The notes under the pieces are model-generated. The model had not been told where the DNA came from and did no database searches. It saw nothing but the letters and a program-made list of their open reading frames with translations. A stretch of 64,000 nucleotides of DNA, from assembly GCA_027405735.1 (NCBI GenBank), contig JAPEHQ010000012.1, positions 124,001-188,000 on the forward strand, read 5' to 3'. The DNA comes from Mucor racemosus (Eukaryota > Mucoromycota > Mucoromycetes > Mucorales > Mucoraceae). A program made the translations under genes and the position numbers. Below, piece after piece: positions 44,560 to 54,991 of this stretch (positions are counted from its first letter, which is position 1; the number at the start of each line of letters is the position of its first letter).

Positions 44560-45210
44560 ATGTCAAATAAAACACGCCAAATTGCTCTTGCCATTGATCC
44601 TTTATCAGAAGAGGCAAAGAAAACAATTGAATGGGCTATTGAAAACTTTCTGAGGCCTACAGATGAAATTCATGCAATAATGGTAATGGTATTGGATTGT
44701 GAATTTGGTGAGCAAGGTATAATAAGAGTTGAAATAAATACTTGGATAATCAGATAATGACATGTGCATAATTACATAGAGTCTATCGAATTGCCTCCTA
44801 CAGATTCACTCGAAACAATTGAAAAAGAGGCAAGTATATTTATTGACACAACAACAAAAAGAAGGGCATTTTGTTAATGAATATCTATCAATTAGCTGAC
44901 ACTAGAAAAAATGAGAGCTATGGACAAAATAGTCGACAAAATTAAAACAGCAGGATTTCAAGTGAAATCTCACGTCTTCAAAACAGATACAACACATGCT
45001 TGCGATGTTTTGATTGAATATTTGGATACCAAGACTATGGATTGTTTAGTTATGGGAAGTAGAAATTTATCTGGATGGAAGAGGTTTGTGTAGTTTTTCT
45101 TCTGGTTTTTGCTAGAGACGAACTAAATTTATAAAAATAGGTTTTTCATGGGTAGTTTTAGTGATTATGTGCAATCTCACGTTCATTGCCCAGTTTTAAT
45201 CATTAAATAA
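44560..45210 (+). CDS. Universal stress protein (UspA) domain protein
   Basis: Four exons (44560-44707, 44780-44829, 44896-45083, 45141-45210) give 151 residues, the size of a single Usp domain. The start reads RQIALAIDPLSEEAKKTIEWAIENFL, the first strand and helix of the fold. The C-terminal nucleotide loop is clear: CLVMGSRNLSGWKRFFMGSF, then SDYVQSHVHCPVLIIK, matching G-2x-G-9x-G(S/T). Exon joins restore this motif exactly. Such proteins bind ATP and help survival under stress; the exact role in fungi is poorly known. The second intron starts GAG|GCAAGT and can only be spliced in frame as a GC-AG intron. The stop lies 32 bp from the convergent neighbour. Confidence 0.9.
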
Positions 45211-45241
45211 TATTACATAATTTTGAATAAAAGAGATCAAT

Positions 45242-45820
45242 CTACGCTTTTTTATTAGAATATGTGAAAAATATTCTCATTTTACGAAAGATTGATTTAT
45301 GCAAAGATGGTTTTTTGTTATTGATTGATTTTGAACGAAACACGAAGGATTTCTTACGATGAATTGAGGATTTTTGGCTGTGTAAATCGACCATGGTTGA
45401 TGAGGGTGATGGATTATCATACAACTGTATTGGGATATGCTTACGAGAAATTGTCAATGCGGGTGTTACAATGTCATTCGTGAATATACTGTGTTGATAA
45501 CTAGCCGTGTTTCCCGCCTTACCTCTCATAGGATTTACCCTAACGCTGTTCAAATGTCTTGCATTTAATGGAACAAACCCTTCATTATCATCTTGTAAAA
45601 GTATCTTTTCATCATCCTTCTCATATTGGTATTTGGTACTGGGGATCATATACAAGATATCATGAACATATGCCTCCTGTTCTTGCTGTATAATAACCAT
45701 TTGTATGCAGTTGTATGTAAATGTGTCAGTTTGATCTCTACTATCCTCACCAGTAAGAAAGTTAAATGGAATGAGCAAAAAGCGGTAAAAAGGTCTTGTA
45801 TTAGCAACTGGCAAAATCAA
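45242..45820 (-). CDS. Hypothetical basic protein, 192 aa (or 152 aa from an internal Met)
   Basis: The frame is open from 45820, but coding character is clearer after Met at 45700 (MVIIQQEQEAYVHDILYMIP). The C-terminal third is Ser/Lys/Arg-rich (HRKKSFVFRSKSINNKKPSLHKS). No domain is recognised. It is convergent with the universal stress protein gene. The first 40 residues may belong to a leader or an unspliced intron: a GTGAGG donor lies there, but the only nearby acceptor does not keep phase. Confidence 0.5.
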   Translation of the reverse strand: MILPVANTRPFYRFLLIPFNFLTGEDSRDQTDTFTYNCIQMVIIQQEQEAYVHDILYMIPSTKYQYEKDDEKILLQDDNEGFVPLNARHLNSVRVNPMRGKAGNTASYQHSIFTNDIVTPALTISRKHIPIQLYDNPSPSSTMVDLHSQKSSIHRKKSFVFRSKSINNKKPSLHKSIFRKMRIFFTYSNKKA

Positions 45821-46052
45821 ACTTTTTTATATTATTTCATGGGGCTATTTTTAATGTAGAAAAAAAAAGGTTGTCAATGCCAACAACAAAGATATATATA
45901 TAAACAGGAAAGCTATTAATATAAATAAAGGAAAAAGAAAAAGAGAAAAGGTCTAGTACTAATATATTATATATACACACACACACAAAAGAGTAAAAAC
46001 AAAAAGAAAAAGAAAAAGAAAGAAAGATAAGGGTCATATAGTTTTTCTTCAT

Positions 46053-47966
46053 TTACCAACTTTCGTCAAACAAACCAGGAATTACCATTGCCTCGGTTAA
46101 TTCAGAACCTTGAACATTTCCTTTAGCAGATCTTGTCATATAAATCGTTCTTTCCTTTCGTTCTTTACGTAATTCTAATTGCGGTGGTAAAGTTGGAATA
46201 CTAAAGTAATTTGGCGGTTCATCACGAGGAGTTGAAGTCATTAAAGCAGTTTGAATTGAACCTAATAATTCACTTGGAAGTGCTGATTGCTCTGGTGGTT
46301 CCTCTAAAGTTGGTTCAAAGAATTGAGGGCATTCTTTACTTGATTTGTAATATTCAATTGCTGTTAAACCAGGGATACGTAACAATTGATCGTAAGGTAG
46401 ATTTGCAATTGTAATTGGAATAGCAAATTCAGATGTGTGTGTTGATTTGAATATACCTCCATGTTCAACAGTTACTTGAAATTGAATATCGTAATAAACT
46501 CTTGTATGATGAGAAATCTGAGATGGCGAAACTAATCTTGTAGGGATATCAAATGATATATCTTCTTCAAATTTAAAGTCTGAACCAGGTACAGGTATTT
46601 GACCTTGTAATACTACACGAATATGCTCTCTGAATGCTGTACCTCTTTGCACTAGCATTTTGCCTTCATGATGCTTACGGAATTTGAATCCAACAGATGT
46701 AATTCTAGAATCAGATTGACCTAAAAAGATCTTCAAATGCATGATGAATGGTTCATCTATTGGTACTATAATGAGTAACAAGAAAAGAAAAGGTCCCTTC
46801 CCCAATGCTTAATATCTTACCAGGACAGTATGATTGTTTCACCAACTTGGCAACTACTTCAGCGGCAATAGATTTTTTATCTCGCATTAAAGTTCTTCTA
46901 TATTCCCATTGACGATCTATTTTTATCATCAATTATCATGTAAACATGCAGACACGCACACAAAATCTAACCTGGAGTTGATACAATGATTGGTCTGTAT
47001 GGCGTCAAGTATTCTCTACTTTTCAATCCAGATTGAAGAGCGGGTCCATCTACTTGAGCTGTCCAAACATAACGAATACTAAATCCTTTTGGCTCTTCCA
47101 TTGAAGGTGGATAATTGACATTTGGAAACTATGAAATATTGATAAATTGTTTGTTTATCCAAGGAAAAAAAAATACATACCTTTAAAGCAAATGGAAATT
47201 CATATTTTCCAGGCTCTAATTCATCCCAACCAGCTTGTGAATAAGCTTTAAAAAATTGTTAGAAATGACGTTTTTCCTTTATGAGTGTAACTATTACCCG
47301 TAGCCTCATTTCCCCAAAGCTTCCAATCTGCTTCAAAGAAAGTAGTGATAGTTTCATGTAATCTCTCGCCGCCTTTATTTTCCCCTCCTCCTTCATCGAT
47401 TCGTACAATGGCGACTTCTTCAGCTCGAAACTAAACAGGAAAACAATGTTTTTGGTCAAATGTGTCAAAAATTGAAATTTTTTAAAATATCTTACTTTAA
47501 CCCGGATTCTTGTAACATATAATCTTTCAACGGCGGTTAATACAACTTTACCTCTAATAATACGATTAGGTCGTACAATGACGTGAGTTCCACCATCAAA
47601 ATCGATTGTCATATTATTAATTGGGCCATCTACAGCAGATAAACCGACAGCAGAATTTCTTCGATTGTCTAAATGTGAAGAGCTATTTGAAGGAGAGTGA
47701 GAGAAATTATTGGGCGCACTTGTAGAATAATCCGCGGATAAACGATTTGCATTTGTTGTTGCAGTTGCAGTTGCAGCTGCAGTTGAATGATCATGAGTAT
47801 GAACGTTTGTATGCTGAGGAGGTTGTGGAACAGGTAAAACAGTGGTTGCATCCAAATGTTGTGAATGACGGTGACGGGTGGTTGCTGCACGAGCCAAATT
47901 ACCGATAGTATGAGTAATACTATTTGTCTCGATACTATCTGTTAAACTAGCTAAACTATTTGGCAT
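46053..47966 (-). CDS. Second alpha-arrestin (arrestin N and C domains)
   Basis: Six exons give 544 residues: 47966-47496, 47430-47298, 47245-47181, 47128-46972, 46916-46821 and 46765-46053, all GT-AG with matching phases. The first 105 residues are low-complexity (His, Thr/Ala runs). The N domain starts at MTIDFDGGTHVIVRPNRIIRG and continues through KVVLTAVERLYVTRIRVKFR. It holds YSQAGWDELEPGKYEFPFAL and FSIRYVWTAQVDGPALQSG. The C domain covers KSYCPG-like through DEPFIMHLKIFLGQSDSRIT to TRVYYDIQFQVTVEHG. The end has proline-rich DEPPNYFSIPTLPP; the EPPNYF stretch is close to, but not a strict match for, a PPxY ligase-binding motif. Likely role: a ubiquitin-ligase adaptor in transporter endocytosis. 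It is distinct in sequence from the arrestin at 15530. Confidence 0.9.
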
Positions 47967-48058
47967 TTCGTTTTGCAGGGTTTCCTAAAAAGAAAAAGTG
48001 AAAGAGAGATGAAGAGGAAGAAGAAGAAGATGATGATGAAATATATCTTAGTCCAAGA

Positions 48059-48100
<42 letters not shown>

Positions 48101-48332
48101 GTTACCACATGGGATTTTACATATTTTTATGGTTTAAAATATACAGGATGCCGTCATTGGCTAAACACGATCAAATAACCCAATGGATCCTGTTCCAGAA
48201 ACTCAAAATGTTCAAATGTATTACTCCTGTCATCCAATTTTAAATCACAGTTTATCTTTGTATACGTTAAAAGACGTATGCACTTGAAACGCTCAAATCG
48301 AGTGTTTGTTACATGTTTATTGAACTAAAAAC
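47967..48332. other. Intergenic region with an A39 tract
   Basis: Upstream of the arrestin ATG are GAAGAAGAAG and GATGATGATG purine runs and an uninterrupted A39 at 48060-48098, a T tract on the coding strand. The rest holds the 3' end of ferritin. The tract may be a nucleosome-excluding promoter element; its exact length is uncertain. Confidence 0.65.
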
Positions 48333-49061
48333 TTAAACAACAAACTTCTCATGTTCATACAAGTTTTGATCCAACATGTGCAATCCAAGTCCTTCGCCGC
48401 CAACTCGTTTAATTTGAGTATAACCCTTGGCAACATTGGAAATGGTTTCAACCTTGTATTTCAAGTGGCCACCCCTAAAAAAATATATATATATATTTAG
48501 ATATACACATAGAGTAAATTCTTTTTCAATATTACTTTATAGTGTGACGCAAATGAGTATCCGCGTTGTTGATAGCCAAGGTGGTTAAACTCAACAAGGA
48601 CTTGTTGACATCCTTTTCAAGGGACAAGCACGTTTCAATAGCATTGGTAGCTGATTTCCAATCAATCTATCCATCTTGTTAAATAAATGAATGATACAAA
48701 CGTGATTTATATTACCAAAGGTTGAGGAACAACACTAATAATACAGATACCTCCACGCGTAATTTGATAATCAATCAAATGTTGAGCCAGCTTACCTTCA
48801 TGTTCAGCACGCTCATGAAAATACTTTACAAAACCCTATTATGTATATAATATATGAATAAATGCTTTTTTTTTATCCATTGGAATCATAAAAATAAAAT
48901 AAAAAAAGAATACTTGCAGGCAAAGCAACTTCAGCATTATTGAAATAAGAGGAAGCGGCTAAATAGGTTTGTTGGGCCATTTGATACATTTGAATCTGTT
49001 GATTAACCGCATCTTCTGCCAATTGAATGTAATTTTGTCTAGCAAGGGATTGAACAACCAT
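48333..49061 (-). CDS. Ferritin, with most ferroxidase residues replaced
   Basis: Four exons (49061-48918, 48835-48716, 48666-48536, 48474-48333) give 178 residues, a normal eukaryotic ferritin length. It aligns without gaps to animal H/L ferritins over the first 110 residues: AVNQQIQMY...SSYFNNAEVALPGFVKYF, then YQITRGG, then IETCLSLEKDVNKSLLSL and THLRHTI. Ferritins form 24-subunit cages that store iron. Against human H chain, Glu27 is Tyr26 here, His65 is Leu64 and Gln141 is Lys139, while Glu62 (Glu61) and Glu107 (Glu105) remain. Tyr at the Glu27 position also occurs in animal L chains. The cage fold is kept but rapid Fe(II) oxidation is probably lost. Intron 1 must be GC-AG (CCT|GCAAGT) to give the conserved VALPGF. 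A TGATAAGA GATA-type motif lies just upstream of the ATG. Confidence 0.93.
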
Positions 49062-49753
49062 TTTATGATAAGAGATTTATTTCTTTTTTGTTTATCTTAA
49101 TGTAAGAAAAGGGGTGGGATAACGCACAAAAAAAAATAAACACTATACGAAACAAGAAGAAAAACAAGACAAAACAAAAGAAAAATTCTTTTGTTTTTAT
49201 ATTATGATTTGACGCATATTTTCATGTGTAACCAACTTACACAAGCCTTTTAGTTTGATAACAAACGGTTCCTTGTTTCTGATTGCGCATTATTTAGTGT
49301 TTTCTGTTTAAATGGCTGCTTTGATGTCAATCTCTTGCTGTTTAAAAGCAGATAATAGCTTTTAAAGAATTTTTGAGAGCGTGTTTATGCATATACTATG
49401 GCAACTAAATACATGGAACTACTCTTCTTTAGTATGTACTATGTGTCTGCATAATTTTGTTTCTTGAAAAGCTTGATTTGTACTCTAGTGCTATCTGTAA
49501 AATAACAACACCCCATCTTTGTAACCGTATTTCATAGTTTATCTGACATCCGTCTAGATACAGAGATACTAAATGTTGGCTGCATTACATCATATTGAAG
49601 ACGTAATTGTAGTGGTAATAAACTGATTCGCACTCTTGCAGCTGTCACATTAAGAGCACCTCTCCGGTCCAACGACCCTACATGAATTTATTTGACATTT
49701 ATCAACAAGTAGAGATTCGTTTTATTCTCTTTTTCACACAGTTTATTCGCGTT
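49062..49753. other. Divergent promoter region between ferritin and the 2OG oxygenase
   Basis: No gene is seen. Both neighbours are transcribed outward and both products bind iron, so shared iron control is conceivable, but only one GATA-like motif (TGATAAGA near 49067) is visible. An in-frame ATG at 49682 could extend the oxygenase by 24 residues. Confidence 0.5.
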
Positions 49754-50829
49754 ATGTCAAGTTCAAATAACCAGCAAGAACAGCATGTGTCATTAGAAGA
49801 TCGTATTTTGCGTATGGCAGCCACTGATGCTAGTGATTTACCTGATTTCCCAGATGACAAGAGTGATTTACCTTCCGATTTTGAGTATAATCCAGAGGAT
49901 TATGAAGACCAAGAAGAAATAGTAGAAGAAATATCAGAAAACGAGCTTTTGAAATACTTGGAGCAACAAGAAAGTGCATTGTCTGTTGCTCAAAGATTAT
50001 TCTATCATGAATTGAATACTACTGATTATCAACGAAAGAGTGATTCTTGGAATTTAAATTGTTTGACGCCTGCAGCAGTTGAAGAACTTTATAGCAGAGG
50101 TTGGACAGAACTTGAAGGACAATTGGATTTGGATATCTTGAGAGGTGATGTTCATGTATACTAAAAAGTTGCGGATTGCTCAATTTTAGCTATTTACAGG
50201 TGCACATGAAGAGTCTGAGCAGTTGTTGGAACAGGGCCAATTTATCCCTGCAAGAAGTTTTAGCGAAAATGACCCTTACAGAGATGTAGCTGCAAGAGAT
50301 GATGCCATTGTATGGTAAGAATATATACTGTCAAGCAACTTTAGCTTTGTATGCTTACCTCAAATCAAACTATAGGTTTGATCCTGAAAACGTAGCAGAC
50401 CAAGGACATGGAATTGTTGATACACCACCACATTTTGAAAAGATTTTGGAATTTCTCCAAGGCCCATTTATGAGTGATATCAAGAACATGATGCGATTGA
50501 ATGGACGTACTGAATACCAATTAGCATATTTCCATCCTGATGGGGCTAGATATGAACGTCATCGTGATGCGCTTCCAACAGACGATCCTCAAGACACAAA
50601 TCAAAGGCGCATTACTGTAGTGCTTTATCTAAACCCAGGATGGGTCACTAGTCATGGCGGCGAAGTCAAGATATTCAGTCGTCCTGATGATCATGGATTT
50701 CCTGAAGGTGCAGAGAGGATTGTAAAGCCATTACTAGGTCGAATTTTGGTACTTTTAAGTGGTGTGGTTGATCATGAAATCCTACCTTGTCACAAGTCCA
50801 GATACGCTTTAACTGCCTGGATGCGATAA
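49754..50829 (+). CDS. 2-oxoglutarate/Fe(II)-dependent oxygenase, prolyl-hydroxylase (EGLN/PHD) type
   Basis: Three exons (49754-50144, 50200-50314, 50376-50829) give 319 residues; I chose the MSSSNN start because the preceding 24 codons look like leader. The N-terminal 90 residues are acidic and disordered. The C-terminal double-stranded beta-helix has the iron triad: His and Asp in YERHRDALP, distal His in VVDHEILPCH, and the 2-oxoglutarate-binding Arg in KSRYALTAW. Between them are RRITVVLYLNPGW and GGEVKIF, as in PHD-type prolyl 4-hydroxylases. Family members hydroxylate prolines in regulators such as HIF, Skp1 or ribosomal proteins in response to oxygen. The substrate here is unknown. 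Confidence 0.88.
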
Positions 50830-51599
50830 TTTCCATAAGATATTTGATGTATTTATTAAAATAAACTGTTAATATTCAAAACCGAATAAGCATAACAGTG
50901 TTGTTGAACCGTGAGGCAAAAAAAAAGGGGGGGGGGTTTCAAGATTTTAGGTAAAAATAGGATTGGTTTGTAATCGTCTTTTTACCTATTCTTTAGATAA
51001 AAGATTAAAATGTTTATCGCGTTATCATTCTCGTCTATTTTACCAGTTTGATATACCGTACATGTAATGTCTACTCGAAAGAAAAAGATCATCATAAGAA
51101 ATAAACTAAATGTATACAAGATACTCAGGTGTTTTGAAGTAATTAGTAATTAGTAATTAAAAAGGCAGTATCTACCTGTCAAAATGAACAGTTGATAAAA
51201 CGTTGTTTACCGGAAAGCCAGTTTTTTATTTGTATACACTAAAACTATTTATTTGGCATAATTTTCATACAATATGTATTATTAATTATCATCAACATAT
51301 TTGGCAATAGGCGATATCATCAGTAACAGTAATTAGATACTCCAAATATGTATTGTGCTTCCAGCATGCAGCATGTATAATCAGTTATCCGTGTTTACTC
51401 CTCAAACCATTCGAAAATCCTTTAGAAGTCTTGATTAACCATTGTGTTTACACAATCAGTCGACCAATAAGCATACATTTATGTGATATAAACACATTAT
51501 ATCATTTGATCCGTTCGAAATTCATTCAACATTGTCACAGCTACAACTAACAGTTAATTGACCAAGGCTGGTTACTATAGTGATTATTGTTGAATTTGA
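50830..51599. other. Intergenic DNA downstream of the oxygenase
   Basis: A purine/G run near 50921-50937 and AT-rich sequence. No gene seen. Confidence 0.55.
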
Positions 51600-53000
51600 A
51601 AAAGAAGATCAATGCACAGCTTATAAATTTAATCTCAATTTTTAGCAGGAAATATCTCGAGAAAATATTAAGCTAGAGCAATGTTAGTAGGGCTTGAAAA
51701 AGATTTATTTTTTTATTCTCTACGACATATTTCAGTTTCAAATGATTTCGAGAAGATTTTTTTTTCAAATGTCAAAAATGGGCATATTTTGGCATAATTT
51801 TCATGGAATAAAATGGGATGAAGGCGAGACTGATTTGAACGTTTGGTACAATGTAGTAATACTCATTAGCGTCTATCTAACGAATTTCACCTTGTCAAAA
51901 AATATTAATTTTTCGTCGAGAAAATTGAGATTGAATGATTAATTTTTGGTGATATAAAAAAGGATCCATTTTGGACGAGGATATACAAGGATAAATTTCC
52001 ATGATACAAAAAAATGATCAAAAAAAATTAATATCTCCACGAAAAATAGGGCTAAAGCTACGTATAAATACTCATTTTGTAGATAATTTTGTTGCGCATA
52101 ATGCCAAAATAAAATATTTTAGGGTTGCATTTGAATGAAGGGTACTTTTTGATCAAAAACCGTTAAAATTTGACATTAAATTTACTAGGGATTTTATGAG
52201 AAAAATATTTTTAAAATTTACACAGGTCGATTTAGAAATAAAAACTAAACCCAAGATATTTAATACGCTAGTTCAACTTACTATGCATTTCTGTGAGTAA
52301 TTAAACATACAAGGATTTTTTTGGATTTTTTTGGATTTTTTTTCCATTTGAACACTTTTTGGATTCAAGCTCCGTTACATATGCATATGTGATTTTACAA
52401 TTTTATATGGTGATATTCAAAATCGGAGCGCGCCCCCATTTCAATAGATAATCAGGAAATGAGAAATATAGGGCTATATTTGAGATAACATAGAATATTG
52501 CCAAACAATCCATTTGTATTCATCTTAGTTTTCTAGTGAGTATAAATGTATCAAAGATGAAACATTGGTTTTTGCCCGCTTAAAAATTCAACCTAAGATG
52601 TCAAATATCTCAAGCTGTTATTGAACTTATGAGTTTGGATTTGTATCTAAGCAGATCAATTTAAATAATAAATAGTGCTAGATTAGCGAAAGCCGGCACG
52701 TATGAGAACCGCAATTATATGTAACTGGAACTGTGTATCCATGATTTAAATTTCAATATACATCAGGTGTTTGTTACGTAAATCAGAAACTCGTCTGTTT
52801 CTACCATCTTTCAAGCTATGTCTCATGCTTTGCAACATAAAGAGTGTAATCAATAACATAGTGTCTAATGGGCGCAGAAAAAGCCTAAATTATTTTTTGG
52901 GGACATTATTGTATTTCTTGGGAAAGCATAAAAAAAATGCATTAATGATGATCAGAGTTGGATAAATATAAATACTGTCGTAGATTATCGGTTTTGAAGG
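51600..53000 (+). repeat. Diverged relative of the inverted-arm repeat
   Basis: Several phrases run in the same order and orientation as in the right arm (40520-41792). Examples are GATATACAAGG against GTATACCCTCA-type sequence, AATATCTCCACGA, TTTAATACGC followed by CTTACTNTGCA and GTGAGTAATTAAAC against GTGAGCTATTAAAC, and AAAATCGG with GCGC near 52420. Similarity is patchy, so this is an old copy. It shows that the arm sequence is a dispersed family and not unique to the 30-42 kb structure. Confidence 0.55.
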
Positions 53001-53563
53001 TAATTTTAATCAAAATTCGTAATTTAAGCGGTGAATTTGGAGCGCCTTTGCTTTGAAAGATTTATAGTGTTTCAATATAGATGATGTATAAGAATAAATT
53101 CTATAATCTTTCATTCATGGTTTTTATAATTCAAACCTCTATCTTTTATTTGAATAAAAAGGTGTATATATTTATCACATTTCTTTGTCACTTGAAATCA
53201 CCTATTGTACTATATCGATTTTAAAGAGGTTAAGTTCCGTTTTTCGGAAAACAAGATATCTATACATTCATATAAAAAATACGTTAATTAACTTGAAATA
53301 TATGTTATTTTTTTATGCAGCACATTTGGCAGCATGTAAAGCGCATGTCTATATATCTTTTTTATTTATGGAACAGTTGATTATAATGTCAAAATGCCAT
53401 ACGATTTGTGCATCTATATTTATATTAATTTAAAAAACGGGCATGTAGTAGAATTTAGAATTTTATATAAGATATTAATGTGATAGTATGAGAATGTATA
53501 AGGTGAAATATTATATATATAAGTAGAGCAACTAGTGTTGCTTGTATGTGTGGTTATATATGT
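53001..53563. other. AT-rich intergenic DNA
   Basis: No gene or repeat partner recognised. It contains the presumed 3' end of the minus-strand glycosyltransferase gene. Confidence 0.5.
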
Positions 53564-54991
53564 TTAATTGTTTATCAAAGGAGCGCTGTTCCGGCTTTGC
53601 TTCTCTTTCTTCTTTGTGCTGTAAGTCGTTGTTTTTGTTTGAGATTGGAGCAATTTCGATTCTTCGTCATAGAGTGCATAGTCTTCTTCTACTCCACTAT
53701 CTTCGCTATCGCCATTATAGGTTTTAGCATTAGAAGATGAAGAGGGTTTTATTTTTAAAAGATCCTGTTCTTGATGAGAGCCTTCACTATACTTGAGATA
53801 CACTTTGAGCGACTTGGGCAATTCATCCTCTGAGCAACCAGCTGCATCGTGATATATATTAACCATACATTCCATTGCCTCATACCAAGTGTAAGTTTTC
53901 GCTTTTTTAACTGCCTCTCGACTCATATTGTCCAGTATATGGCGTTGAGTAACTAATGTCTCTAGTAATCCACGGTACTTTTTTTGCTGATCCTTCACTG
54001 ATAAATCAAATGTGTTTAGCAATAAACCCGTGCGCTTATCATCAACCAGATCTCTTACACCTTCGGCATCAAGCCCTACAACAGGCAAACCCGATGACAT
54101 TGCCTCCAACACAACCTGGCCAAATGTTTCGGTCACTGATGGAAAGGCAAAAATATCAGCTGACGCGTATGCTTGCGATAAATCTTGGCCTTGTAGATAA
54201 CCTGTGAATGTGATTGGGATACTTCTTGTCGAGCAATAGCCTTGAATTTCATGGAAAGCGGGTCCATGGCCTACTAAAACCAAATGACAGGTAGTATGAT
54301 CCATATCTTTATAAGCTTCAATAACCAAATTAATGTTTTTTTCATAGGACACTCGGCCAACGTAGAGAATGACAGTCTTGTTCTTTGATTCTATCTCTGA
54401 AAGACCCATCCATTGTGCTCGCAAATTTTCAGATCTTTGCGCAGGAGAAAATAAAGAGATATCAACACCACGAGGCCATAATCGGACGTTCTCAAACCCA
54501 TGACCATTCAAGATAGTTGTTGTAGAAGGTGAAGGACAGGCAGTAAACCGACTGAATGAATGACAATACCGATTCCATCTCCACATGATAGATGTCATGA
54601 AGCCGTAACCAAAATGATCACAATAGACAGCAAGATTAGTATGATAAGAAGAGACAATTGGGATATTGGGAAGATAGTAGCGAACAACAGCAAGTCCAAA
54701 TGCACCTAAAAATACAGGATCGACTAAATGAATCACATCTGGCTGGAATTCCATCAATTTCTGCGTAAATTTTGGTCTCCAGAAATTGAATTTAAGCTCT
54801 GGATATAGAAAAAGCGGGATTCCGTATGTTCCAACAAGATCTGCCCCCGCATAAGTTGTCATGTTTGTTTCAGGGCCTAATAAAATAACTTGGTGTCCTG
54901 TTTTCGAGAGATGCTCTAAAAGTCGAGCTAATGTACGTGTTACACCATCAACTTTTGGCAAGAAATTCTCAGTGATGATTGCAATACGCAT
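53564..54991 (-). CDS. Family 4 glycosyltransferase (GT-B fold)
   Basis: This single-exon gene encodes 475 residues starting MRIAIITENFLPKVDGVTRT, the glycine-containing first strand of GT4 enzymes. The N-terminal acceptor domain holds PDVIHLVDPVFLG and SSYHTNL. The C-terminal donor domain holds ILYVGRVSYEKNI, LVGHGP, FTGYLQG and the EX7E signature in FPSVTETFGQVVLEAMSSG, followed by LPVVGLDAEGVRDLV. It resembles bacterial and plant enzymes such as GDP-mannose-dependent alpha-mannosyltransferases and sulfoquinovosyl (SQD2-like) transferases. It probably moves a sugar from a nucleotide donor to a lipid or glycan. The last 90 residues are Ser/Glu/Lys-rich and not part of the fold. No membrane helix is visible. 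Confidence 0.9.
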   Translation of the reverse strand: MRIAIITENFLPKVDGVTRTLARLLEHLSKTGHQVILLGPETNMTTYAGADLVGTYGIPLFLYPELKFNFWRPKFTQKLMEFQPDVIHLVDPVFLGAFGLAVVRYYLPNIPIVSSYHTNLAVYCDHFGYGFMTSIMWRWNRYCHSFSRFTACPSPSTTTILNGHGFENVRLWPRGVDISLFSPAQRSENLRAQWMGLSEIESKNKTVILYVGRVSYEKNINLVIEAYKDMDHTTCHLVLVGHGPAFHEIQGYCSTRSIPITFTGYLQGQDLSQAYASADIFAFPSVTETFGQVVLEAMSSGLPVVGLDAEGVRDLVDDKRTGLLLNTFDLSVKDQQKKYRGLLETLVTQRHILDNMSREAVKKAKTYTWYEAMECMVNIYHDAAGCSEDELPKSLKVYLKYSEGSHQEQDLLKIKPSSSSNAKTYNGDSEDSGVEEDYALYDEESKLLQSQTKTTTYSTKKKEKQSRNSAPLINN

